From NCBI GenBank assembly GCA_963971405.1, contig OZ020487.1, positions 25,095,371 through 25,159,370 on the forward strand: a stretch of 64,000 bases of DNA. The letters are read 5' to 3'. The notes below the pieces were generated by a model. It made no database searches and had not been told where the DNA came from. It saw nothing but the letters and a program-made list of their open reading frames with translations. This DNA comes from Psococerastis gibbosa. Its lineage: Eukaryota > Arthropoda > Insecta > Psocodea > Psocidae. Below, one piece after another: positions 12,420-25,556 of this stretch; the stretch's first letter is position 1, and every line of letters begins with the position of its first letter. A program made the translations under genes and the position numbers.

Positions 12420-13239
12420 AATGCAATAGTTGACAACTGTGTGAAGCGCGGTTGTTGAGTTGTTTCGCTATGTCAGGAATACCTGAACCACTGCGAAGCC
12501 AAAATAATAAGGACTTAGTTCAACATATACCTGAACTAAAGAATATTTAACCGAACATAAAAAGCACAAAAACTCCTTCAAGAAAATTCCCTCTGCGGAA
12601 TGATAGTAATAATAATACGTCTATGAGCTATACTCTGCAGGGGGCAAAATAGGCTTTAGGTTCTTTAGGTACAGTAAGTAAACCAAAATAGAATGAAGAC
12701 TGGCACTGAATTTTCGATTTTCAATGTACACAAACTCATTAGAGAAAGTCAGATTTGTTGCAGTTGTCAGTATACCACCCAGGCAAGGTAAAGACTTGGG
12801 TTTAAATCCAGTTTCCGTCCATTTTTCCATGTCTTCCTTTCTTTAATTCTCCTGCCTATAGTGGCGTTCTACATTAAAAAAGTTAAGTATGTACTCTGTA
12901 CCTCTAATAATTGTTGTTATACGATAAAGTTGCAAGTACACGATCCAACTTGGTTTTACAATTTTGTCTTCCGCTGACAATTTAAGTCCATGATCCAGAC
13001 TGTTGCTCCTACGCAGGCTACGTCTACCTACTTGAGCATTTATGCCAAATATCTACTAGTTAAAAGTTACAAAATGTTTTCATGATAGTTATGCTTTAGA
13101 AGCATTTTCGGAAACTCGCGAAAATCGTTGATGGAGATTGGTTCTAATTTATTCTCCCATAGATTGTCATTTATAGGTTCACTGATTTGTTGACTTCAGT
13201 AAGTGCTTAAAATTTGCAAAGGGTACTGACCCAGGACAA
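12420..13239. other. No gene seen
   Basis: No recognisable coding or repeat structure; the minus frame 12621-12830 is featureless. Confidence 0.45.
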
Positions 13240-13490
13240 CTATCAAACCTCCTTGGGTTTATGAAAAGCTAATGGTCGACATGGCAACTGATGGTAGGTT
13301 CGTCCGGTCGGCTCGTGGGACTTTTCCTGTGGGACCGCTGCGACACTCGACCCTCGACCTCTTGCGCGGGTGCCATTTACCGTCCCGAGGCATCCGCCCG
13401 ACAATTTACGCGGGCAATGATGGTACTTAAATCTGTGACGGAACCAGGCTGACTCACTCAGCACGAAGGAGGCCGACTGTTGACAGTCAT
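13240..13490. other. GC-rich unique island, candidate conserved noncoding element or exon
   Basis: About 250 bp clearly GC-richer than its surroundings, with no match to any repeat in the window. The 73-codon minus frame 13243-13464 (Arg/Gly/Pro-rich) does not resemble a known domain. Confidence 0.3.
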
Positions 13491-13759
13491 TTCACATTTG
13501 TTTCTGAACATTAAGGGATCACCGGCGCGGCGGAAAAAATACTGATAGGTGTTTAAAATCAAATTCCACAGGAAATATCGATAGTAGAGCTATATCTTTG
13601 AGGAATTTACCATTAAAAAAGACCATACCAGGGCTGCCCCTCGGCAAAAACAAATCCATCCAGACATTTTGTAAAAATTATCCGGAAATATCCGAAATCT
13701 ACATTTTGTGATTTTAAAAAACCGCATAAATAGATATAGGTTACATTATAATGAGAGTT

Positions 13760-13785
13760 AACTTTGTAAAATATTTTACAAAGTT
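13760..13785. repeat. 26-bp perfect palindrome
   Basis: AACTTTGTAAAAT followed at once by its exact inverse, with no spacer. It may be a small hairpin-element remnant. Confidence 0.7.
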
Positions 13786-14137
13786 ACAAAGGAGACGATT
13801 TTATATATTAGATATACAGTAGGTTATATAATTATGTGTAAATCAATATTTAGTTTAAATAAATTATATCATTTAATTATTAGAATTAGAAAACTCAAAT
13901 ACATATTATTAGCCAAGGAAAATATTTTGATTTTTCTCAGTAAAATGACACGTCCTCGGTTCTTCAAAATGTAATGAAAGACGGAAATACTAAAAATGTG
14001 GAAAAAAAATCAAATATTTAATATACGGATATTATCATATGAAAACTGGGAAAACGGAAAATTAACCGAAACACATTGGTTTTATCCGGAATTGGGGTAA
14101 TGTCGCATACAAAGGATATTTCAGAATAACCTCCAAA
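13786..14137. other. No gene seen
   Basis: AT-rich sequence with no recognisable feature. Confidence 0.45.
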
Positions 14138-14256
14138 TTCGCCTCTGCAGATAACTTGATATTTGTTGAGTTACGACAGGTCTCCGATCGCATGGTGTGT
14201 GGGTGTGTATCGAAACTCGCACAAGTATACACAAGCTGCTAACTAATATGCCATCG
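14138..14256 (-). mobile_element. SINE family B, diverged copy
   Basis: Plus strand reads GTTGAGTTACGACAGGTCTC, CTCGCACAAGTA and ATGCCATCG, the inverse of the family head and middle at 9515-9600. Confidence 0.6.
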
Positions 14257-14457
14257 TGCAGCTAATATAATTCGTCATGTGACAAATCATCCCGTTTTTA
14301 ACCTGTATGTCCCTGAGTCCCCAAGAAGAGGCCCGCGACGCTAGAATCTCCCGTTTTCCCGATAATGCCAAACGAATTGGATGGAGAGAATACGATGTGA
14401 AAATAAAGAAATAAAGAAATAATGCATTTAATAAAACGAACATCTTGTCACACAATT

Positions 14458-14515
14458 TTCTTCTTCTTCTTCGCATGCCTCTTCTATTGAATATTGGCAA
14501 TCATCATGGGAATTA
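14458..14515 (-). mobile_element. Extreme 3' coding end of an RTE/CR1-like LINE
   Basis: Minus strand reads PMMIANIQ then a stop, followed by A/G-rich AAGAAGAAG. This matches the ATMIANLR-stop ending of the LINE copies at 58413 and 24410. Confidence 0.5.
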
Positions 14516-14535
14516 TAAACACGTAGATACTGTAC

Positions 14536-14790
14536 CTACGGGGGGGGGGGGGGTGCTATAGCCTCAAAAGGTTCCTCAAAATGCGTAAAACCCCACTATT
14601 TCAGTCCTATTTTAAACAAATTTTCTGAGACCCCCGGGCCCCCCTTGTGCTCGATTGTATTAATTACCTATATTATAGAATCCTTATTGCTCTGAAAATG
14701 TGTAAAACCCCAATATTTCAGCCCTGTTTAAAAAAAAAAATCGTATATAATCTTAGCCCCCTCCTTGGTTTAATTCTTGATCCGCGCCTG
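14536..14790. mobile_element. G/C-tract element with an internal direct repeat
   Basis: A run of 14 G near 14540, then two related segments starting AAAATGCGTAAAACCCCACT (14579) and AAAATGTGTAAAACCCCAAT (14696), each followed by a C-rich block. It looks like another high-G MITE but the termini are not resolved. Confidence 0.45.
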
Positions 14791-15218
14791 CTTCGGACTC
14801 CCCGAAAGGAAGTCAAGTATGTAGAGTACCGAATGTACTTAGTCATGATGACTGTATAAGAGAATTTTGCATTTTCAATGATGGGATGGTCGAAGTGACC
14901 CCGAAACCAGTGTCCCGTTTTGAAACACATTATAATGGTCCCATTGCATTTACTACTACTGCAGTATACGGTCCCATATTGGGTCCATTTTTTCCAACTA
15001 ATTAAAAATAAGAATCATGAGTGCTTTGAATCGATTCTCAAACTTCGGCCCACTAGACCCGCAGTAAGTTGTTAAGTATGAGTGTTAGTAACTTAGTAAG
15101 GCTTGTTTGAAGGACTTTTTATGGACCTAGGCCTAATTATTGGTCCCTTGTTCAATGCCAACGACCCCATGAATTTCGGACATTATTTGTATTGTTTCCG
15201 TATGCATTTTTGGCCATT

Positions 15219-15350
15219 GGGAAACTGGTATACGTCCTCGATGTCAACCTACACCGGCTCTAAGCGATAATGGACAAGCTGAGACAAGCTTACTATTGAC
15301 GCAATGAAACAGGCAAAAGCATGACTTAACCAAGGACATAGATAAGAGTC
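15219..15350. repeat. Dispersed repeat, inverse copy of 8281-8405
   Basis: See the shared blocks at 8281. Here the sequence reads TCGATGTCAACCTACACCGG ... AAAAGCATGACTTAACCAAG on the plus strand. Confidence 0.65.
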
Positions 15351-17499
15351 ATTAATAGGCTTGGGTTTCGCTGAAACCAAATCACCCTGATTTGAGATGA
15401 AAAGGAGGTATTGTGTAGATAAAGTTGGCAAAGTTCGATTTCGCTAGGTTACTAATACACTAGAGTCTTTTTAAGCTAAGAGAAATCGTTATTTAATAGC
15501 TTTTAATCAAATCGCAATTAACCCCTAATGTACTGTATGGAAGGATTTGCACATTTATTAGCATTGGATTTAATAAAATTTTCGTAAAACGAAAAGAGAC
15601 GTTCCTTCATTTCGTTGGACATCTTTCCCAGTTTTGTCGACCAAATCGATCAATTGAGCTTGCTGCAACACCTCGTGTAAAATAGGTACCACGTACATCC
15701 ACGATATGATAAAGTGTTGCACTCATTGGCTAAATGCGTAGCTGAGGAAGGGCAATATTTGAGTACCTATTTGTTACGTGTATGTTGAACAAGCTTTAAA
15801 GTACTTATGTCAAACTGCAAGGCTTCGATCTCATCTGGCCACTTTTCGAAACTTTCTTCTTGAAATTGTACAAGTTTTCTCCATAATGATTTGCCCCAGA
15901 TTCAAAATGGTATTCATTACCCTGAACTACTCAGGCCAAAGACCCGTATTGTCTGTCTGGGAATATCCTGCCATTTAGAAACTTGGCCGTGTGAAAATTT
16001 TTGCAAGTTATTCCGAACGTGTTTTTAATTGTTGTGTAGTAATAATTACTGTAGTTACTCCCCATCCGTTCTAGTAGTATCTTTAACCTAGATCATGCGG
16101 CTCCCAAATGTTGTCCTTGTTCATTAGCAAATCTTTCCAAGGGAGAAAACGCTGTTCAACTAGTAGTGGTAGTAGGGATGAATATCGTGTCCACTGGCCG
16201 CCATATTTCAGCTGTAGATAAGGTATGTCTACAGCTGGGCTTTCTCTTTGTCCCACGTGGGGTCGTATCCAACATTTTTCACTTGAGATTCGTTCTAATA
16301 TCGTACATGGTTATTGAGAATTCTTCGACTTGATGATAACATTGTCAACATAGTTTGAGCTGGATTTAAAGAATTTTGGGTGGTTTAGATGAAAATAAAA
16401 TTATGGTGAATGAGAGAACGTTGTGAAAGATGCGAAATAGTATACATAAGTAGGTTAATACAGCATACAATGTGTAATTTCATAAGAGACAATGTAGTTA
16501 TTTCAACTAAGGTTTAAGGTTAATTTCTATTTTCTTCCCATGAATGGGACTATTTTATTATTATGTCGTTGAGAAAGGTGTAAGGGATGAAACAATAACC
16601 CTGTTATTAAAAGAATGGAGGCATCGTGTGTCCCAACGAGGGTGGCCTCACCCCGCCTTCCATAATTACAGGGAACGGTCTTCCGTGTCACGTTGTCATC
16701 AAAATCATGACAAACCCCTTTTCTACCACGATTGTTCATATAAATAACTTCATTTAGTTCCATCACAATCTTTACATATTTTTAATTACTGCATTTTCAA
16801 GTAGCCTAAATGTCTAATTTTTTTTGCTAATAAAAAAAATTGAGTTCCTTATACATTGGCCACGTTGTGCTCGCTTGGTCTTAGGGCCAATGCTTACACC
16901 TAGATAATAATCTTTATTCTTCACTTATCTATCATTGATATAACTTTAAGAACCTGCATCACAGTACACTTTTGCCTTCAGGTTGAATTACAGTTTAATC
17001 CGAAGAAGTGTGCCCCGTGTGGACAAATTATTTAAATGAAGATGCCCACTTTCACCACAAACGGCCGTGCATTGATGTAGATGGTGGTATTCCTTTCCGA
17101 TAATTTTTAAGCGATGGTGGGACTGAACCAAAATAACGTGCCCTTTCGCCTGTTGTATAATATGTCAAATAATTGTATAATATGTCAAAACAAGCTTTTC
17201 GAAATAGTTGTGGTGCGAAAAGTGTCTCTTGACTTGGGCTAATTTAAACAGGTAATAATATGGCCATCGGAGATAAAAGGAACGCGTCTTTCAAATAACA
17301 AACTGGGGTCACAATGGCAGTTGGCAAAACAAAACTGTCGACACTTGACCCAGCGTCAGTTTATGGCTTGTTTATTTTGACACTTCTTATGAAGGCTGTC
17401 TCACCCTGATTTAGAGAACGATGAGGGTTGAGGGCGGCATATGCGTCAATAGCGTTGAGCCAATGCCGACTTTACCCACACATGCTGCTGATAGAGTTC
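15351..17499. other. No gene seen
   Basis: 2.1 kb without recognised coding or repeat structure, apart from a direct doublet of TTGTATAATATGTCAAA at about 17154-17187. ORFs 15778-15978, 16544-16747 and 16527-16766 (minus) are featureless. Confidence 0.4.
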
Positions 17500-17632
17500 T
17501 ATATCGGAGAGATAGACATTCGAGTGCGCCGAAAATATTTTTGAATCCCGGGGCCACTCGTTATGATTTTTCAATGGTTGGTCGGAGACGTAGCACCAGG
17601 TGGATTTGCAAAAATATTTTTGGCGCGCTCTT
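17500..17632. repeat. Short inverted-repeat element related to 6797-6880
   Basis: GCGCCGAAAATATTTTTGAA (17527) faces its near inverse GCAAAAATATTTTTGGCGCG (about 17608-17627). The left part matches 6797-6880. Confidence 0.45.
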
Positions 17633-18714
17633 GCTGCTGCCCTCTAGACCCGCCACCATAATATATAATACACTATTTTTCGGGACCTCGATTTCCATCA
17701 TCGCTTGAAAAGGCTCGGTGAGGAATACTTCACGGTAGCGCTATGCATTGGAAGATGTGAATGCCGTCCATATTCCCTACCGATTCTTTCCACGCGATTA
17801 TGGTACGCTTAGACATTAAATTTTATGCAGCATTTGACGACCCTCCAACCAGTCTAATCAAACAAGATATCAGGTTTCATCCGTAACCGTCCAAGCTGCT
17901 CGATTTTGGACAATCCATTCAATGCGCGTGTCTCCCTGAATACGTGATGTAAGTAAGTATATTCGAAATGTGTGTGATAACTGTTTGTTTGTTTTCCAAA
18001 GCCTGTTTTCAGAATTTCAGATTTTAAGCAACCCTGTAAGCCTGGTGGGGAATGAGTCTGTTTCTTGATTTGAGGAATCCTAAGGGCAGAATCCTTCACC
18101 CCAGGAAGAAGTGGAGTTGACTGACATGGGTGTAAAAATTATGAGTCTTAGAATGCAATTTTTCACAAACGTTGAAGTGTAATTACATGAGTACCTACCT
18201 CTAAAATCTTTCAATTCTGTGTATCATTTGCCCGCTAACAAAGCCTTATGTTGTTGTTCTACCTTAAGCAAACGTCTCGTTACATTCACGATGCATAGTA
18301 TCATGGGATCTGTCGTTTTCTGATTAGATGTCTGACATTCTTAAAGGTGGTTCCCTCCCCTTTCAAAACAGGAACTGACAGCTGATGCCCACACCTACTT
18401 ATCCACTCCTTCCACCATGACAAATCTACCGGTATTTAACTGTCACATGTATTGTAATACTGCTGCTATAATACACACTGTAGGTACTAAGTAGGCATTT
18501 GTTTCTACTCTTATTTAGATCGTATCCCAGCTGTGCCAGCGGTCACAACCAAATAGCTAATAAAATTACTAAATTTATCTTCGTGACCATAAGCAGAGAC
18601 ACAAAATGGACCATGTTGTGCTTACTAATTACAAACGGCAAATATTTACGCATAAAAAAATTAATATTATCACTGTAGGCTGCTGATGTAAACAATGATG
18701 GTTTATTGACATTG
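17633..18714. other. No gene seen
   Basis: Unique-looking sequence; the minus frames 17854-18099 and 18543-18743 have no recognisable domain. Confidence 0.45.
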
Positions 18715-19960
18715 CTGGCTTTGAGCAACACACCACCCTGCAATAAGCCAAGCCGATTCCAATGGAAGTGAATATCTGGCGGGTGAGTCTACTCTGGTTA
18801 AAGGCGGCTATTCCACCTACTAATTTGCTTCACTTATCGTTATCGTGGTGCCGACGTGGTAGCAAACATCATTAATAAGTCTCTACCATATTATAACTTA
18901 ATTTATAATAGATAAGTTAAGTATCTACATAATGGCCTCCTTAAAATATAGCAGAGACTTATTAATGATGTCTGCTACCACGTCGGCACCACGATTAGTG
19001 AAGCAAATTAGTCGGTAGAATAGCCGCCTTGAGCCGGGCCATGATTTTGAACATTTTCCGCCGATTTCATTTAGCTGGTGTTCCTGGCTTTGAGCAAAAC
19101 ACCACCCTGCAATAAGTCAAGTCGGTTCCAATGGAAGTGAATATCAGGCGGGTGAGTCTACTCTGGTTAAAGGCGGCTATTCCACCTACTAATTTGCTTC
19201 ACTTATCGTGGTGCCGACGTGGTAGCAAACATCATTAATAAGTCTCTACCATATTATAACTTAATTTATAATAGATAAGTTAAGTATCTACATAATAGCC
19301 TCCTTAAAATATGGCAGAGACTTATTAATGATGTCTGCTACCACGTCGGCACCACGATTAGTGAAGCAAATTAGTCGGTAGAATAGCCGCCTTAAGCCGG
19401 GCCATGATTTTGAACATTTTCCGCCGATTTCATTTAGCTGGTGTTCCTGGCTTTGAGCAAAACACCAGCCTGCAATAAGCCAAGTCGGTTCCAATGGAAG
19501 TGAATATCAGGCGGGTGAGTCTACTCTGGTTAAAGGCGGCTATTCCACCGACTAATTTGCTTCACTTTTCGTGGTGCCGACGTGGTAGCAAACATCATTA
19601 ATAAGTCTCTACCATATTATAACTTAATTTATAATAGATAAGTTAAGTATCTACATAATAGCCTCCTTAAAATATGGCAGAGACTTATTAATGATGTCTG
19701 CTACCACGTCGGCACCACGATTAGTGAAGCAAATTAGTCGGTGGAATAGCCGCCTTGAGCCGGGCCATGATTTTGAACATTTTCCGCCGATTTCATTTAG
19801 CTGGTGTTCCTGGCTTCGAGCAAAACACCAGCCTGCAATAAGCCAAGTCGGTTCCAATGGAAGTGAATATCAGGCGGGTGAGTCTACTCTGGCTTAAGCC
19901 GGGCCATGATTTTGAGTATTTTCCGCCGATGTCCTTTAGATGGTGTTGCTGTCTTTGAGA
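18715..19960. repeat. Tandem array of a 363-bp unit containing a hairpin MITE
   Basis: Three full units at 18715-19083 (369 bp), 19084-19446 (363) and 19447-19809 (363), then a fourth cut at about 19893 and joined to a diverged unit tail (19892-19960). Each full unit contains a hairpin with GCGGCTATTCCACC outer ends and GACGTGGTAGCAAACAT inner arms. The units are nearly identical; unit 1 carries a 4-6 bp duplication (TTATCG). Identical minus frames in units 2 and 3 are by-products. Confidence 0.92.
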
Positions 19961-22275
19961 ACCGTAGTGTGGGAAGTGGCGGCTGTCCCTCGGTGGTTAG
20001 GCGGTTAGAATTCCGTTGTCGGGACGTACGTGACCATAGCGCACGCTAATCCTCTAATGATAGCTTGGGATTCGGCACTTAGATAAATACGCCCATTCAC
20101 ACAACCCGTTGGACGTTCTGTGGCTCTCTTCCAAAAATTTAAACTCATTCAAAGTCATATCAATATAATTTCCATAACATGAATCTAAAGGTATATATAG
20201 GCTCCTATATAAACGTGGGGAAGAAGGATCGAGGCAATAGGAGCTAAATTAAAAAAGAAAACATAATATTTATTTGTAGCGTTTACATTACTTGTAAGTA
20301 GACTTACAAACTGTAATTTTTTTCAAGCCTGTCGTGTACATTTTTTATTGAAATTAGGTACCCACCAAGAATATGCTGTTCAGTAGACAGTATGATCCCG
20401 TGGCACAGACTATTGTGGGGCTCAGATACTCTAGTACTCTAGTACCCCTAACTTTATAGAGAAGAGAGCTGAGCAACCCCCTCACTATGTTACTGGCTAA
20501 ATTTAATAAATTCTTACCACGATGGACCGATGGCTCCAAAATTTCCCCACAGCAATTGTATATACAAAAACAACTAATGACGATGATTATAATGATGATG
20601 ATGGTTATGATGACGATGTAGGTAGATGATAATGAGGGAAGCGTGATGAAAATGTTAAAATGTTAAAATTTTGTATGTGTGACACTATCTAACAGATTAT
20701 ATTGTATATAGACTATAACTAATATTCGCATGGAAAAGGGTATGCAAATGTAACCATCATAACAGACTCATGAAAATATGTCGACGCATTGTATAGGACA
20801 GACCCTAAAATAGTTTAATGTCCCGGCTCCCCAAAAAATTTGCCGGGTCAGCGCCAATGGTAATATCGGAGGCAATTTGCAACTTTTTAACAAATAGCAC
20901 TTGGACTAAGAAATTAGCAGTATTGTGACTTCTTATTAACAATATTAATCGTTCTAATACTAAATCGAATAGGGTCGATACAATGGGGGTGGATTTGGCG
21001 GAAAGGCTTATTACCAATTTTCTCCTACATAGAGCTCTAAAAGAAATATAATCTGATAGTGTTGAAAGTGGTAGAATGTTGGAGGGTAGCCAATGTCATG
21101 GCTTGGAGTAAAAACATGAAGATAGCCCTGCTAAGATGACTCCCATCTAACATACAACATTCGATTTCGGCTCGGTCTTCAGCATGTCGCATTTTTCCTT
21201 TTATGGAAACTGACCTGACTTCAGAAAAAATACATTGGAGTTATTATAGGAGACGTGAACGTATCCCTATTGCAGAAGTGTTTGACTTGTCCCTTGGTTA
21301 GGACTCTCAGTGAATGCTTTTGCTATAGGCATTCCCTTAAATCATTATTTTTTCATCAGGGAACTGGAAAACCTTTAACGATGTTCGTGTGGAAATTTAC
21401 AGAAGCTACATTGCCTACTACTCGTATTGTACTACTACTACTCTTCTGCAGCAACATGACAATGCGAGTGAGAACTCTGTCTGTACAATGTTCATCATGC
21501 TGTTATGGTCAGTGGTTGTAATTGAGATTGCCGAAGACGTTTCAGCATTTTTGGTTTCATGGGAGTTAGCAAGTCGGTGAGACGGTTGTTAAGTGGATAC
21601 GCTGTAAGACAGCTTATTACTATCTCAGAAAACATAAGAATTACGGTCTACAAGAGGAAGGTGCAGCAAAACCCCTCCTCCCGCTCCCAGTCCTATATAA
21701 TAATAATAATTGTGTATTGACCAGAAATTTGACAACTACATTTAAGATAAAATAAATACATTTCTGACAATACATCATTGACGGCGATGAGCGTAAGCCC
21801 ATAGAATTTATAGCCCAAATATAAACCAAGGTTTCCTCTCCCTATTCACATTTGCATCTTCTCCTCGAGGTGAGTAAGCCCACATCACTGATAGTTCAAC
21901 AGGCACGGCTGACAACAGAATGACTGACTCGCCTACAACGACCAGCTTCCTCTTAAATAAAGCGATTTTTGCAGTCGAGAAAATATGGAAGCTGGCTTGC
22001 ATAGATATGCATAGGTCTACAACTACAATTTACAAAATACAAGTTCTGGGCCTGAACAGTTTATTTTTATTTTTATTGTATTTATTTATTTTATACAGGT
22101 TTTTTAATATAATTATAGAATTACATAACATTGCGACACATAACCTTGAATAAAAAATTTGACGACTTTTGAAGATATTTGTATATAGGCTAATTGTGCT
22201 CGCAGCATTCATACCCTTTTTCAGCTACACGAGAATTTATTTTTCTTGACCGGAGTATTATGATAATTTCGATTC
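19961..22275. other. No gene seen
   Basis: Contains a GAT/ATG-rich trinucleotide stretch (20578-20632). ORFs 20805-21017 (minus), 21255-21521 and 21808-22002 (minus) show no domain. Confidence 0.4.
20578..20632. repeat. Imperfect GAT trinucleotide repeat
   Basis: Interrupted (GAT)n/(ATG)n run, low complexity. Confidence 0.7.
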
Positions 22276-22294
22276 AAATAATAATAATAATAAT
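22276..22294. repeat. (AAT)n microsatellite
   Basis: Six uninterrupted AAT/TAA units. Confidence 0.75.
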
Positions 22295-22689
22295 TATTTT
22301 TACAGGCTATTATTGACTAGTTAAGCTTTTAAAAGGAAATCTTTGAGTGTTCACTCAATCAGTGCACGTTTGTCATCGGTCAATCCTTCAAACGTGTGTA
22401 AAATGATTCATGTTGATATCACTATAAAAGGCGGTTCCAAGGTCAAAATTACAAAAGCAGCATTCTGCATTTTTTCTGTTATTTCCCATGGACTTGTGTG
22501 GGATGTTGCAATCTTGCTATACTGTGTTTTGATGAACATTTTTTTCTCATCATAGAATTTTTCCTAATCAGACTTGTTTATAAACATTCACAAATAAGAC
22601 AAATCAATTTTTCGTAAAATAACGGGGTTTTAACTGGTCTATTTTGTATTGCTCTCACATGCTTGAACAATACCTTTCTTTTTCTGCTT

Positions 22690-22960
22690 CTTCTTCTGGC
22701 TCTACAGCCTTAGATGGACTCAACGACACTTCTCCAGTCATCTCGGTTTCGTACGACGCTTCCCGATCCACGTACTCCGAACTCTTTTAATTTGTCCAGT
22801 GGTTTTGTTGACGTACCTGTCGTCGTCTTCTTCCCGTCATGCTTGCTGTGTACAATTGGTTCGACATGAGGTCTTCTAAAGTCTTAGGCGCTGCGCTTTT
22901 ATAAAACGTACTACGTATGTCTTCTCCATTTATTGCTTCTATTTCGGAATATACACTATA
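22690..22960 (-). mobile_element. RTE-like LINE reverse transcriptase C-terminal remnant
   Basis: Minus strand encodes LKEFGVRGSGSVVRNRDDWR followed by SVVESI, then a stop: the usual LxxLGVRxW..AxDRxxWRxxV end of RTE/CR1-type polyproteins. Upstream, GRRRRQVRQQNHWTN follows in another frame, so at least one frameshift is present. Confidence 0.65.
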
Positions 22961-24409
22961 CAATTGAATAATATACTTTATAATATGTACTGTGCATACA
23001 ATAGTACTCATGCTGTGTGTCGTTTTACGTGTATCCTGAGATTTTATGGTGGTTAAAGTCGTATACTTAAATTAGGGACACTATATATGCAAGAAATTGG
23101 TGCTATGTTCCTTACCAAATTATCTTCACAAAATCTCTTGTAGCTCAAAAAATTCATAATTTTAAAGGAATACTGCAATTATCCCTCCAGTGGGTCTCCA
23201 AAACCCAGGCATTAGAGCAGATCCAGCCTTGATTACGAATTAAAATTTTGGACTGAGTAAATTGAATGGTTTTGTATTATTGGAAAATATAGAGACATCA
23301 ATTTTTTGTTTCTGGTCCTGTGACGTAGCCGAAATTTTGTCTCTGCCTGCCTTTTTGATGGCCCTGATCATACCTTATTAGAAGAGATACAAAATAACAA
23401 TTTTTCTTTGTTATTTCCTCATCTGTTCTTCAATGCAGTACCATAAACCTTTATTTAATTCTTCAACCAGTAAGCATCTCGTTGCAGTTTTTGTGATGCT
23501 TTTAAATTCTTGGAAAGCTGACGGTGGTATCTTGAGTTGGTAATTGGTCGGTACCTTAGGCAGTGTGTGTGAACAGAGATGCAACATACCTGTACAGAGA
23601 ACACGACTGTCAAGGCTGTAAGCCCTAAGGATTTAATTGCATACGTAATATCGATAATGAACAGTACCTGAGACGAGTCCGTACGCGACCTGTATGACAA
23701 TGCACGCGGACATAACTAACGCCATCCATGCTTGCGTTCTCAACTCCATTCTTTATTAGAGGCCTGTCTTTGCCCATCAACTTGGAAATTGAATGTTGGA
23801 AATGAAAAAATATAAGTTGCAGAATAATTTCCAGCTCTTTATTGCGGGGACTTCCCAAATGATAAATAACCTTGGTCATCGAACGGTGAGGTTAGTCCTC
23901 GGGGGAAAAAAAAATACAAAATACACGTCGAGTATTATAAGACAAACATGGCCAAAACCCAAATTTCAAAATTCCACACTTCTTTAGTCTCCCCACTAAA
24001 TGTCAGAATCCCGATGAGTCTTCTTAACGGTGCAGGAGTGATTGATTTCACTATCACAATAATCAAGCTATGCTTTACCAACGGGTTTTTATAACTACAT
24101 TTATTTCGCCTGCATGTTTTCATTGATTGTAAAAACCAGAAATGGTTCCTTAAAACCACCTCCACATGGATTTGTCGCAGTCTCGCACAGTTTTTGTTGT
24201 TACTTTCAGAATTAGTTTGGAAATTACTTTGATTAGGAGCACTGCAAACATCAGATAAATATTCGGAATGCAAATTAATGAATGGGATTCGAGATTCAGT
24301 ATTCAGAATGTGTTGATTTTCTTCTTTAATGACGAAATGTTAATATGAAATCAACAAATTTAGTTAATAAAAGCGGCAGACATTCTTCTTCTTCCTCTTT
24401 TTTACATGA
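22961..24409. other. No gene seen
   Basis: Includes a 112-codon minus frame at 23935-24273, the longest outside SoxF apart from two of its exons. It has no signal peptide, domain or biased composition I can recognise, and no clear splice partners. Confidence 0.4.
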
Positions 24410-24640
24410 CTCTTTTAGCGAACATTGGCGATCATCGTGGCAACTTGAAGACTGCTGCTCTGAAACGGGAAGTCTTGCCAAACCACTTTTTTCAATCAGG
24501 ATAATCTCCTTCTGCCTAGAGCCCTCTGCTCTTTCAACTTCTCTTGGATTATAACACGCAGAATGCGATATTTTATTATTATTGTATCCATTCACCTCAG
24601 GATCTCAACATTAGGGACACGATCTCTCCAAGTTATGCGC
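24410..24640 (-). mobile_element. RTE/CR1-like LINE 3' coding remnant with internal deletion
   Basis: Minus strand reads RITWRDRVPNVEILR, later YRILRVIIQEKL, GRRRLSWLKK and finally LQVATMIANVR-stop. Same order as the copy at 58413 but lacking the central part, and with in-frame stops. Confidence 0.75.
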
Positions 24641-24950
24641 GGAAGACATTACCCAGGTTAAATTAAACAGCTGCGACTTGCTGTAATCGAATAGCTCTAG
24701 GATTAGCGGAGAATCAGATTAAAAGCGAGACAAATCTCGAGACTACCTGCATTATCTCCTCCTGGATTGATTTTGACGGACAAGTGCAAGCTCCGTAACT
24801 CACTTAGTATATCGACATTCCCTCCTATTCAATTGCTATTCAAGAATTACCGGCAGGCATTGCCATAGTAGGCGTGACGGAATTAGTTTGCTCTAACAGT
24901 CAGCTCTATAGAAAATCACGGTTTGATCTGACTTATTCTTAGATTTTGTA
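24641..24950. other. Unique mixed-composition block, candidate conserved noncoding element
   Basis: No repeat relatives in the window. Rich in homeodomain-like cores (TAATCGAAT, AGGATTAG, GGATTGATTTT). This is only a compositional impression. Confidence 0.2.
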
Positions 24951-25399
24951 TGCCTGCGAGCTGCAATCTGCAATCTGAAATATTTTTTGTATTTTATTAC
25001 GACGTTTATATACAATATTTCAAGTATAATATTTTATACTTTTTAGCCTGGGTGGGATGTACCACGAATGAATATTATATCATATTATACAAATGATAAA
25101 ATAAAATATCGTAGTTGTACAATAAAATATTGATGGCGGCAGACAGTTTCAGTAGCACTGAATATGACGCTGTACTGTGACCTAAAGAGTTTATAAATGC
25201 GGATACCCGAGAACCAAAAATTTCCTAGGTTTGTAGTGTCTTCGTAAAGAAATCTATCGCATTGTAATATTTTATGCATTTATACAGTACCTGTATAACC
25301 TGTATTCCATGTCTGTCCTTTTTTCATTGTGTTTAGATGTTTGTTGGACTTAGAGAGCATTATTATAATTTTTTTAAATTTTTTTTTATTAAAAACTAT

Positions 25400-25556
25400 T
25401 ATTGGCATACAAACAATTCAATGAATGTATACGAATAGCCTCTTCAGTCGCCTCTGTAGGGAATAGTAATACCCGTGTTGAGTTACGACAGGTCACCCAT
25501 TGCATGATTTGTAGAGACTCGCACAAGTACGAACAAGTTACCACTACGCCATATTA
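25400..25556 (-). mobile_element. SINE family B
   Basis: Plus strand reads CAATTCAATGAATGTATACG, CTCTTCAGTCGCCTC, GTGTTGAGTTACGACAGG, ACTCGCACAAGTAC and TACCACTACGCCAT, the inverse of 9515-9665 over its full length. Confidence 0.7.

Noticed and set aside
17311-17317. ACAATGG as a SOX autoregulatory site
   Set aside because: A seven-base match is expected many times by chance in 64 kb and nothing else supports it.
19288-19857. Repeated 68-codon frames, nearly identical
   Set aside because: They are copies created by the 363-bp tandem array, not a gene family; the sequence is a hairpin MITE and its flank.
18715-19960. CRISPR-like array
   Set aside because: Long 363-bp units in direct tandem without short repeats and variable spacers; eukaryotic context.
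23935-24273. 112-codon minus-strand open frame
   Set aside because: No signal peptide, domain, biased composition or splice partner; this length is expected by chance in 64 kb of six-frame sequence.
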